The translations under genes were made by a program, and so were the position numbers. The notes beneath the pieces are model-generated. The model searched no databases and was not told the origin of the DNA. It was given only the letters and a program-made list of their open reading frames with translations. A stretch of DNA of 64,000 bases. It comes from Tetrapyrgos nigripes (Eukaryota > Basidiomycota > Agaricomycetes > Agaricales > Campanellaceae). Shown here in pieces: positions 46,031 through 56,431 of this stretch. The first letter of the stretch is position 1. Each line of letters starts with the position of its first letter. The stretch is from NCBI GenBank assembly GCA_013368315.1, contig JAACJM010000001.1, positions 930,001 through 994,000 on the forward strand. The letters are read 5' to 3'.

Positions 46031-47155
46031 CTAATACAGCATTCTGATAGGTTCTCCTTGCAAGTACTTTTCTACATTCTCAACCGTTTGCTTCCACCAT
46101 TGTTCGTATATCGTATCGTTGGCGTATCCATTATGTGGACTAAGCGTGACTCTGTCCAGTTTCCGCAACGGATGGTCAAGTGGGAGAGGCTCCTCGTCAA
46201 ATACGTCCAGTCCTGCCCCCCCAATCTTCTTGTTTCGCAACACTTCTACCAGTGCTCCTTCGTCAACTAATGGACCTCGGCTCGTATTGATGAGCATGGC
46301 CGTGGGCTTCATCAATGCTAGTTCAGCTGCACCAATCAAGTTCCTAGTCTTCTCCGACAAAACCATGTGCAACGATACAATATCGCTTGTTTTCAGAAGT
46401 TGTTCTTTCGAGCTGCAAAACTCCGCCCCTCCTTGTTCAGCCCTCTCCGGAGTGAGATTTGGTGACCATGCGATCACTCTCATGTTAAAGACCTTGGCAA
46501 TCTTTCATTCTAGATGTCAGGAAGCTGTACGCCAATTCGGAGATGGTTTCACAAACCTTTGCTATTGCTGTTCCTAGTCTTCCGAGTCCAATCAGGCCCA
46601 GAGTTCTTCCGGATAGTCCGAAAGGAACGCATGTCTGCCACTGAGGGTTTCCTTCTCTCACATTGTTGTGTTCTGCGACTATGTAGCGTGCCTAGCGCAA
46701 ACCCATCAGACCATTTCAAACCTCAAAACACGCATACTTACAACAGCCATCACCAAGGCCCAGATATGTTCCACGGTAGAATCGCCACGAGCTGCAGTGC
46801 CCGATACAATTATCTTTCTCTCCTTTGCGCTGTCCAAGTCAATGCCTCGATTTACCATACCTGTTGTAGTGAGGAGGCTTTTGCAAGGTTGACCTTCAGC
46901 CTCCAAGCATATTTCCTGAACATTTATCACTTACCGTAGGTTAGGCAATTTCTCCAACACCGAACGGGGAAATTTGGTTCGTTCCCGCATAGAACAGATT
47001 ATCTCGTATGGGCGAAGCCGTTCCACGATAGCATCTTCATTCTTAAGGGTGTCCGTAAAAACATCAATATTGACTCTGTTAGAGATAGTTGACCAATCTC
47101 CAAACTTCAGAGCAACTTGCTGATAATCGTCAAGGATTGCGACTCGGGGGGTCAT
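46031..47155 (-). CDS. D-isomer-specific 2-hydroxyacid dehydrogenase
   Basis: NAD(P)-dependent reductase of 2-keto acids. The start MTPRVAILDDYQQVALKFGD is at 47155. The exons read VLEKLPNLR, then LITTTGMVNRGIDLDSAKER and GTAARGDSTVEHIWALVMAV, then LSGRTLGLIGLGRLGTAIAK with the GxGxxG dinucleotide motif. The last exon holds VFNMRVIAWSPNLTPERAEQ, the catalytic Arg in LINTSRGPLVDEGALVE, Glu in GLDVFDEEPLPLDHPL and His in LSPHNGYANDT. It ends GEPIRMLY. The triad is complete. The stop is 20 bp from the auxilin-like start on the same strand. The substrate is not evident; phosphoglycerate and glyoxylate reductases belong to the same superfamily. Confidence 0.87.
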
Positions 47156-47303
47156 GATGGGGATAGAATGATGCCCGTCTCATTGCTGCTCGTCATAAGG
47201 CTCTTAACCGCTGACTAACATTCTCTGAAAGAAGCACACTGGTGAGAGAGATCACAACTATTATTGTATGGTAGTCCAAAAGAAAAATTACAAGTCTGTA
47301 CTT

Positions 47304-50300
47304 TTAGTTATTATCGCTGTCGAAAGGATACTGTGCAAAAGAATTAGCCATTAGTGCAGAGCAGCGTGCAGGTTGGACTCACCTCGAAAGATTCCGGAGG
47401 GTCAGACTCTGGTGCGCTCTCATCTAGAGCGATGTGAGGGCCAGATAGCGGAGCACCTGGTGCATTGCCATTGGGTGTTGATGTTGCTACCTCTGGTGCT
47501 GGTGCAGTGACAGCTGCTGTCTCGAACTCGATAAACTCGCCCTCCTCCTCGGGACGTTTGTCCACGAGAATGAGTATACCTCCTCCACTGGCATACTTCT
47601 CCTCTTGTTGTTTTGATAACAAAGGAGTCTTCCCTGCTCTCGCTGTAGTCGACTTAGCAGTGACACCACGCACAGGTTGGTATCGTCCATTAGTGGGGAA
47701 GGAGATGTACGCTAACTGGGCGGGTGTCACACGCGTAAAGTTCTGAAGCGTCTCTGAAGGTGATTCCTTCCTTCCAGATTTCGAGTTAGACGCTACCATA
47801 TACCAATTAATGAAGAACAAGAATCCAATTCTTATGGAACATACGTTTGGCAGGGGTTTCCTTCGTCTCAACATCTCCCTCGGCCTTGCCTTCTCCTTTG
47901 TCATCCTAGCATGAGATTAGCGCAACGACATAGGTTATATAATGAGCACATACTGATTCCATGTTGACATCGCCATCAGCTGCTGCCTTTTTCTTCTCTC
48001 TTGCCTTGACTTTAGCTGTCGTCGACAAAACAGCAGTGGCAACTTTGGTGGCGGCCTCCTTCTTCTGTGGCTTAACAGCACTAGGGTATGCAAACAGACT
48101 CGGTCTAGCGTTCGAAGTGAACTCAAATTTGGGAACCTGTATCAATTACATCGTCAGTTATGGGCTTGATGGTGACCATTGTATGCTCACACACCTTCAA
48201 ATCTCCATTCAACCCAATGATACCCGTGGGTTCAAATGCCAGGCACGCACAATGCGCAAGAGGATACCAATACCAAAACTGACAGAACATTACCATCCCC
48301 ACAATCGCATTTGTATTCCGACTTCCTGCCCGGCTTTGCAAGTTGATTGTAACATTTCTTCCTCCGGCGTCAATCAAGCCTTGAGCCAGAGCAGCTCCGA
48401 AACGCGCCATGGGATCCTCATGTTTATCCGAAACGATCTTGTTGTATAATGCCCGAGTCGAAGCTAATGATGGAGACGATGCTTCCGACTGTTCCAAGAG
48501 AATCATGCCAAGAGCAACTAAAGCACCCTGACGCACAAAGTCAACACTGTCTTTCGTCATAGGCTCGAGAATCTCGACAGCATCTTGAAGACCAGTCCCA
48601 GCGCAAGCAATACCCAACGCGAGCGTAGCACCGCATCGGACATGGGGATTATAGCTTTCGCTCAGCAATTGCACGATACGCGGAACTTGGCTAGGGTTTT
48701 TGAACAACAAGAAAGCCAAAGATGTCACGGCAGCACGTCGTACATCATCCGAAACGTCGGACACAGCGATATGCAGCAATTTACGGACTGCGTCGTTGTT
48801 TGAGGTACCAGCATAAGCCAGGGCCACGGTGTAAACACCTCCATATCGAAGAATAGGGTCCTATGACGACTATGAGCAACTATGAGGAGAATCAACGAGC
48901 CGGAGCTTACTGTCTCTTCTAATAACGCCTTGATGGTGCTATTGGCTTGCTCCTGTTTCCCGTAGAAAACAAAGGCAATACCAATGGCGAGACCTCTAAT
49001 AATCTTCTCGTGCTGCGTCTCCCGAGCGTATGACAACATCTCGCGCACAGGTTCTTCGGCCGCAGTGCCCAACATAATCAAACCCATACCATATCCAGCG
49101 GCCTCGCCAGCAACAGCGGAGTCTTGGAACAGAACATTCTTGAGGTCCTCAAACGTCTCTAGATTGTTCGAACCCATCGCTGCAATCCCGAGCCCTAGTG
49201 CTGCACCGTGTTGGACGATTTCACCCTGAGCATTGCGAAGGGTATCTCTCAGGTACCCAGAAACATCCGTCCCACATCCAGCGTTGATCAACCCCAAAGC
49301 ATACAACGCGCCACCTTCCGAATAGGCTGCACCAGGAACACCACTTTCACCACCAGTTTGGGGCAGGTACGGTCCAAGAATGGTCATGCCCTGCTCGAAA
49401 TAACCTTTGTGAATTACCCCCAGCCCCGCTGTTGCAGTGAACTTGGACCAATTCGAGGCCAAACCTAACCACTCCAGATTCTCGCGCAGGAAGACGTCGG
49501 ATGTAGTACCGGAATGCATAAATGCGTTCTGCAATGTCAGGGCAGTATGGTAGATAGAGGAACGTGGTTCTAAAGCGTCCTAGAAGACAGAGAAGATTGA
49601 GCAAAACAGAAGAAGTGCGTTGGGGCAAGGTTACCTTTGTATGTTTAAGGATTAGAGAGTCAACGTGATTGTTCTTCTTTAAGAATTCGAGGTACAATTT
49701 GACGGACTCTTGACCAGTGAAGATGCTGCGGAGTTTATCGAAGATAGGTTTGGAATCCTAAGAACAGATGTCAAATAACTTGCAAAGACAGTAACTAACA
49801 TCACTCACATTGTCACCATCTGGAAGAGAAGTTCTGATGCTTTCGAGGTAGTCTCTCGCACCACCTTCTACAAGATCGAATGCAAGTTGATATGCAAACA
49901 ACTTTTCTTTAGGAACAAGCGAAACCAGCAACGGCACCGTCAACGAGGGGTCACTGAGAGTGACAAGAAGCCGAGTGAGTGCGTGTAGGTGCTGCGAGTC
50001 GCTCTTGACGCTGGGTGGAGGGAAAAGTGGGTAAAGGAAGCGGAGGACAGTGTCATGATACGATAGGGAAAGCCCAGTGTCTATGACTGCATCCATCGCA
50101 TAACATAAGATGGAGATGTCTCGAGTCTGCTTGTAGATGGTCGATATGACATCGAGTCTATGCGATTCCAAGGCAATACCAATTGCCTGAGATAATGCAC
50201 TGGGTTAGACGGGACAACCCACACCTGTAAAGAATCTAACTTACTTGCTTGAACTCTCCCTCAGATATACACCTCTGGAATATGTTTTCAATTATATGCT

Positions 50301-50809
50301 TCAAACGAGGATCCACCTTGTCACCCTTTCCATCAGCTTGTAACTCGACATATCGGTCAATTGCTTTGGCTATAATTGCGATCCTGTCAGAATATGCAAG
50401 TTTCTAAAGAACGCAACTCACACATAACAGTCTCAATGTATTCTTCCGATCCAGGGACACGAGATTCCGCTTCAAACGCGCTTCCAGCACCCAGTGCAAA
50501 AGAGAGAGATTCATCATATTCTCCGAGGTAGTAATATACCTTACTAGCCAATAAAGCTGCAGAGTCACGAGCTTCTTTGGGAAGCTTGTCATTGTCATAG
50601 AGAGATTCTCTGCGGAGAACTGATTAGTGTAGAAAAGAAAAAACTTGGACATAGGAACCGTACATTAAGGCGATATCTTCAGAAATTTCAGCCCAAAACC
50701 GCGAGACGAGTGAATTGAGGGATTTGAGGGCATGTTGCTTGAAGACTGGATCTGGTTCTGATAGCAGAGCTAGGATTCCAGCAGCAGATGATTGTGAACG
50801 AGCAACCAT
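47304..50809 (-). CDS. RPN2: 26S proteasome regulatory subunit Rpn2 (PSMD1)
   Basis: Largest scaffold subunit of the 19S base; it binds the ubiquitin receptor Rpn13 through its tail. The start [20 protein letters not shown] (50809) was preferred over an upstream in-frame TTG. The helical N-terminal part ([39 protein letters not shown]) precedes the proteasome/cyclosome repeats ([69 protein letters not shown]). Then come [15 protein letters not shown] and a Lys-rich insert. The last exon adds YPFDSDNN after ESDPPESFE, the acidic aromatic tail expected to bind Rpn13, with a stop at 47304. Several introns of about 50-60 bp. It appears complete. Confidence 0.93.
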
Positions 50810-50954
50810 AGTGGCAGGAAGAGAGGGCAAGTATTTTGGACGCCTGAAGGCGACGCGTCACCTCAGATGCAGACACGTGACAGACAAACAAAACGTAAAC
50901 AAAACAATTCGTCGCAGCCCGAAGCTTCCGATATTTTCTCGTCAACAATCTACC
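50810..50954. promoter_or_regulatory. 145-bp divergent promoter, RPN2 / COX6A
   Basis: Lies between the start codons of RPN2 (minus) and COX6A (plus). No RPN4-type or other named box could be assigned with confidence. Confidence 0.5.
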
Positions 50955-51545
50955 ATGGCTTTCCGGCTGCTGGCACGTCGCTCAGCACCTATATTTCGTC
51001 GTTTCTCCACCGAGGCTCCGGTTACTTCCAAGAATGCATACCTTGCTGAGATGGAAGCTATTGAGCACCACGCCCACGGTATGTCCTTCGTGATGATTCA
51101 CCTCTTTGTGACCATAATTGTGTTTTCTCAGAAACCACTGAACTCTGGCGCAAGATCAGGTGTGTATACTGTTTTATCAGACTCTTGGCCTCACGCTCAA
51201 CGGAATCCAACAGTTACTACGTTTGCATTCCTGCCAGTGCGTGTTCACGGGTGTTTCCTTTCCTAGCAAAATCTGATATTTCTATGCAGTCGCTACATGC
51301 TCTATCTGGGTCTACCAGGTTGAGAAGGAGCATAAAGATCACCTTGAACATATGAGGCACGAGAACGATGGTGTTATGCCCCAGCCACCCGCCTATGAGT
51401 ACTTGAACGTGAGGCGCAAGCCCTACCCCTGGGGACCTAACAGTCTGTTCTTCAACCCTGAGGTATGTTTGTCCACGTGTAGTTGCGACAACTTTGGTAC
51501 TCATTCCCTACATAGGTCCAGAAGAACCTTGCTGAGGAAGCTTAG
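50955..51545 (+). CDS. COX13: Cytochrome c oxidase subunit 6A
   Basis: Nuclear-encoded single-span subunit of respiratory complex IV. The presequence MAFRLLARRSAPIFRRFSTE is a typical mitochondrial signal. Introns join HAH to ETTELWRKI, then SYYVCIPA (a short exon) to IATCSIWVYQVEKEHKDHLE, covering the membrane span. The conserved matrix/IMS part reads AYEYLNVRRKPYPWGPNSLF, and the last exon VQKNLAEEA stops at 51543-51545. The RKPYPWG motif identifies the family. It is complete. Confidence 0.92.
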
Positions 51546-51844
51546 ATTCTCATCGTTAGAACTTTGCCAAATAAATGTGTCATCGTGTGTTTTATCTTCC
51601 GGGACTCTGCACAGACCGTCAGAACTACAGAATGAGCCGCTGACGAGGCCTGGCCTTTGACAATTGGCTGGACCGATGGCCCTGACCGGTCTCGATCGTG
51701 TTCCTCTTCGTCAAGCACATCTAGGATACAGCAACATTATATTGGTGATCATTAACTAAACACATTCAGTATCATTCCTTCCATTGTCTGGTGGGACATC
51801 ACTGTCCGAAGTCAAAAAGGTATAATCCTCTGGGTCACTCAGAA

Positions 51845-52565
51845 TCATAGCGCGACGAAGGCGCCAACAACGGCGCCGGCAAGCAGAGTACCAAGGCTCA
51901 AAACGATGGGAACAGTGTCGAAAGCAACAGGACCCGAAGCAGCGTTGTTGTCGTCACCGGATTGAGCGGCGGATGCTACGACTGTAAATGCTTGATCTGC
52001 TATGGTCTTGACCTCTACAGCTCCTGAAGCGGCACCAGACGTTGCGACAGTCCAAACCTCCCCACCCTTGCTAGAAATTACAGTGAAAGCGCCTTCGGCA
52101 CCGGCTAGGGAGAAGTAGATATTGGTTTAGACGCGCTACAAGGTGAAGAGAGTCGTGCTCACATGTTATGGTTGCGAATATGCTATCCCCTGCTGCTGTA
52201 GCATCTGTAAATATAGATGCGGCTCCAGACGTTCCCTGCAAAAGCGTCAGTGTATGAAAGGGTATCAAGTACCTTGAAAACGCACATCAGAAAATACCGA
52301 GGCAGCTCCACTCGTTGCCTATTTGTATGTTGATTGAGAAAAGCTTGACAAGAACAGAAAAGTTGCTCTCACATCGCTAAGGACCGAGCCAGCACCACCC
52401 GTCACCGTAGAAAATGCACCTCCCACTGTCAATAATAAAGTGAGGGACGAGGAAGAGACAGTGAAGCATAGTACTTACCAGCACTGGTTAAGTCATCAAT
52501 CTGACGGTCCTTGATCTGGGCAGCAGATGCAAAGGCAAGGAAGCAGGCGAGAGTGGGCAAGTACA
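51845..52565 (-). CDS. Small secreted or GPI-type protein with exon-coded repeats
   Basis: Function unknown. It begins MYLPTLACFLAFASAAQIKD, a clear signal peptide. Each following exon codes a related Ser/Ala/Gly unit: GGAFSTVTGGAGSVLSD; ATSGAASVFSD; GTSGAASIFTDATAAGDSIF; then GAEGAFTVISSKGGEVWTVA. The last exon is Ala/Ser-rich and ends in a hydrophobic stretch (IVLSLGTLLAGAVVGAFVAL) directly at the stop. This is preceded by a small-residue region (QSGDDNNAASGPVAFD), as expected for a GPI attachment signal or a simple membrane anchor. Low-complexity secreted wall proteins of this kind are common in basidiomycetes. It is divergent from RPE1, with 107 bp between starts. Confidence 0.65.
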
Positions 52566-52672
52566 TGTTGAATACTGTCTATTCCGTTTTACAGGCTCTT
52601 TTTAAGGATTCTGGGAGACGACGTCATAGTACGAAGCCCCGCAGTGTGCTGACGCGTAGTACGTAAAGCAAG
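52566..52672. promoter_or_regulatory. 107-bp divergent promoter, secreted protein / RPE1
   Basis: Interval between the start codons of the secreted repeat protein (minus) and ribulose-phosphate epimerase (plus). No specific box was recognised. Confidence 0.5.
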
Positions 52673-53689
52673 ATGCCCAGAGCCATCATTTCACCGAGTG
52701 TCCTCGCCTCTGATTTTGGTCAACTCACTGCAGAATGCAAACGCATGATCAAGGGTGGTGCTGAATGGCTACACATGGGTCAGTATTTCTCCATCATCGC
52801 TAGCATTTTCTCATTTTGAGCAGATGTCATGGATGGGTATACACATTTGCCTCTATCGATCAATTCATTTTGACCTCAGAGCAGCCACTTCGTTCCCAAT
52901 ATCACCATGGGCAAGTCTACATCTGCTCTCTCATGCATGTCTCTGATCATCCAGCGCAGGAGCACCCATTCTGTCTTGCGTACACAAGGGTGTTCCCGAT
53001 ATCTTTATGGATTGCCATATGATGGTCTCCCAACCCGAAAAGGCAAGCTCGTTTTAAGGTCAACTCAACATGATTTCACCTTTTGTAGTGGGTCGATGAT
53101 ATAGCAGATGCAGGAGGAGCACTCTATTGTTTCCATATCGAAGCAACCAGTCCGTTAATTATTCCATATGCACTACGACACTCACATCTCCTTCAGCCGA
53201 TCCTGTCTCTCTCATCAAAGCCATCCATGCTCGCCAAATGAAGGCAGGTGTAGCAATCTCACCGGATACTCCTTCCACCGCTATTACGGACGAAATTGGC
53301 AAGGAGGCCGACATGTTGCTGGTCATGACTGTTTATCCCGGTGAATACAGAAAATCCTTTGCACTACACAACTCTAAACCGTCCTGTTAGGTCGAGGCGG
53401 TCAGAAATTCCTGGAAAGATGTGTTCCCAAAGTAGCCGAGCTACGAGCTAGATTCCCTGAGAAGGATATCGAGGTTGACGGTGGTGTTGGCCCAAAAACT
53501 ATTGACGTCTGCGCTGATGCGGGTGAGTTCCTTCCAAAGTATCTCCTCTGGGAGAGTATTCAAATTTGAAAAGGGAGCAATGTCATTGTGGCTGGAACAG
53601 CCATCTTTGGAGCTGAAGACCCAGAGGCAGTCATTCAAACACTAAAGAGCACCGTTGACAGGGCTCAAGCAAAGATCGCCTCAAAGTAA
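52673..53689 (+). CDS. RPE1: Ribulose-phosphate 3-epimerase
   Basis: Pentose-phosphate pathway enzyme interconverting ribulose-5-phosphate and xylulose-5-phosphate. Exon joins give [129 protein letters not shown] and VIVAGTAIFGAEDP. It ends AQAKIASK at 53689. The metal-binding His/Asp residues ([14 protein letters not shown], EVDGG) are present. Two introns begin with GC rather than GT (52911-52959 and 53043-53088), and exon 2 (52824-52836) is only 13 bp. All joins are forced by the conserved protein. Confidence 0.92.
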
Positions 53690-53787
53690 AGTGAATAGAT
53701 GGATTAGTCGTACAATATTATGTAGATTACCGAGCGTTATTACATCCATCCCAATGCAATTCTAAAGTAGAAACTGTTGCCTTAGTT

Positions 53788-56175
53788 CTACCACTTGATC
53801 CATTCCCCATACATGTTTGGTCGTTCACCCCGTATATAAGACTCAAACGTCCGTTTTAGTACAGTTGACCAGTCTAAATCTCGCCGATCTCCCTCTTCCA
53901 GACTAGCTTTGACCTTGGGGGAACTCTTTGCTTTCAATTCTCCTGCTTCGAAACGTGGTCCTAGGTCCGGCCAGTTCCTTGAAGGGTCGAAAGGTTTCCA
54001 CCTACGTTGGTTGCGTCAGAAGAGCGTCATTCAAAAATCCAATTGATTTCTCACCAAAAATTGTGAAAATGATACGAATAGGCTCCTTTGAAAAATCCAT
54101 CAAAACCCAGTGCCTGTGGGGCAGCGCTGTTTGCCATTGGAGTATCAAAGAACTCTGCGAAGCTTCAACATCGACATGAATCAGTTTCAATGTGATCTCC
54201 GAAGAGCAGTAAACTTACTCTGAAAGGTAAGGCTGAGGGGTCGGTCCCTCTGAAGATACTCCGTGTTGAGCCAGGCGGGATCGAACAATGCATCAGGGAG
54301 CCGAAGCAGTAAACCTTCCAGATATGCTTCCTTCAGATATCGCGAGACCGTTATAGGATGGAAATCCAGGTCGTTTTTGAGAGCAGTGCGGAAAAGAAAG
54401 GTCCCTAATGCTGAACCTTTATTGAGGTGGAGCACTGCGGTATTGTACCGCTCTAACCGAGACCACCGGTAGGCAAATGCACCCTTCCATCCCCATACCT
54501 CCTCCCAGTCTCGTAGAATTATGGTATCCGCATCCAGATATATCCCGCCAAATCTATGACAAAGAATGAACCTCGCCATATCAGAGAGAATGACAGAGAG
54601 TCGATCGTAGGAAGCTGAGGATTTCGAACCTGTACGGTGAATGGGGTCATCGTGTTCGTGACGCATAGAAAGCCTCGCAGTCTCGGTGTCTGACTCCTTT
54701 GGAGAAACAGCATGCGAATCTTTATTGGGAACGTTGATCACCCTCCCGCCAGAATTGAAGAGAGTCTCCAGTGACCGCCATTCATCTTTCAATTCAGGAA
54801 TACCATCCAGCTGTTCCGTCGTGTTCCATAACTTGAAACGAATGACGTTCTTGAATCTTGGATGAAGAAACGGTGATGCCCAAGGATTAGACTTGAGCTC
54901 ATTGAACATATCTTCAGTGGCACTAGGGTTCGGTACGGAAGCAGCCGGACCAGGATTGATCCACATCCAAAACTGAGGACGACAGGCATGTTCATGGCTG
55001 TCGTGGTCGTGTAGGCCGCAGTTTTGGGTATAAAGGAACGACAAGAGAGCCATGTATGGCTTGTCGGTAAAAGGCCCGGCCCAGAACATGTGGAAGACAC
55101 GAGGATAATCTGCATCGCATGGTGTAGAGAGTCGAGAATGCGAACGAACTGGAACAGAAGTGGAAAGCATCAAAGGCGGCTCCCAGGGAGCGCCTGGTTT
55201 CTTCGTCAAACCACTCGAGTCCGGGCTCTCGAAATAAGAGGACGTGAGGCTTCCTTCGGAAACAATTTCTCGTGGGGCGATAGGCGCGGGTTTTGTTCCA
55301 TTTGCTTCGAGGAAGATATACTTCCAATCATCCATATTTCCGCGCCTCAGCCGTTTCCCGTTATCCAAACCTGCTCCATTACGAAGGACTTCCAGGCAGT
55401 CACGGACAAACTATGAGCAGCGATGAGGCGAGAAGACCAGGATAATGAGATTCTTCGCACCTTTCGTTGAGAAAAATCACAGTGCTCCATGACTATGTCA
55501 AAATCTGCAATGCTTCCAGAAACTGGTCTAGGCGGATAGGCTATGTTATCGTATTCACTCTGAATGTCCAGGTATATTCGTTTGGGCCCAAAGCCATTGG
55601 TAGGAAGGGAGTTAGGAGAAGCTTCGTATGCGATGGCTAGAGGTGGCCGTTTACGAGGAGGTAGGGAAGGATTATCGGGGATGAATTTGAGACCCAGCTC
55701 AAGGGGTACTGGGAAGCTGCTTCAGTTACGGGGGTCAGTAAAGAGCAATCTGTCACATACTAGGTTGTCTACTCGGATAATGCCCACTAGCAATTTCCCA
55801 AAGCCATATTTTTGCCAAATCATCCCTTCGAAAAACGAGTGTAGGTGGATGCCCTACAAAGGGTGGTCGTGGCCATCGTTTTTCCTTCGTCCCGAACCGT
55901 TGAGTCAGAGCAAAGGTAAAGTACAACGCGAATAATACGAGACATGTCATTAACAGGCATGCCCGCTTCCGACCACAGCGCGCCAGTGCGAATGGATTGA
56001 TGACCCAACATTTGAGCGTACGTGGTTGACGCCCGGGAAGAGTGATTATGACTGGAACGAGCCACGAGAAGGCGGGTTGCTGACGGGGTCGTTTCTCTTG
56101 CGCAGCAAAGGAGTATTGTGGCAGACCATTGGACAATCGACGACTGTGAAGCTTCTGAGGTGAATGTGAGGGCAT
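53788..56175 (-). CDS. Type II membrane glycosyltransferase, GT32-like
   Basis: Predicted Golgi enzyme. The start MPSHSPQKLHSRRLSNGLPQ gives a basic cytosolic tail and a single anchor (ACLLMTCLVLFALYFTFAL). Lumenal blocks are KRIYLDIQSEYDNIAYPP, YPRVFHMFWAGPFTDKPYM and SVILSDMARFILCHRFGG, followed by the DXD motif in IYLDADTIILRDWEEVWG, typical of GT32/sugar-binding DXD (Pfam Gly_transf_sug) enzymes such as Och1 and alpha-1,4-GalT relatives. Introns near the end join SLTFQ to EFFDTPMANSAAPQALGFDG and YHFHNFW to WKPFDPSRNWPDLG. The stop is at 53788, after MYGEWIKW. Donor sugar and acceptor are unknown. Convergent with RPE1. Confidence 0.78.
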
Positions 56176-56431
56176 AGGCTAGGCAGAAAAAGCAAAGCCT
56201 GAACGCCTCCTGAGGAAAGCAACAGAGACGCTCGTATGGTAGCCGATGGTGGTAAGCAACTGCAACACGGCTAATTTTTCAATAATTTATATTTTCTATG
56301 TCATCTTTGAGCAAGCATCAATTCACAAGATCTAATATACGAAAACCAGTTATACTACGTTTAGGTCAAGTAAGTACATTGCAAGAAATTCGTCAGTATC
56401 TACAACATTTTATATGTTATTCTTTCACAGC

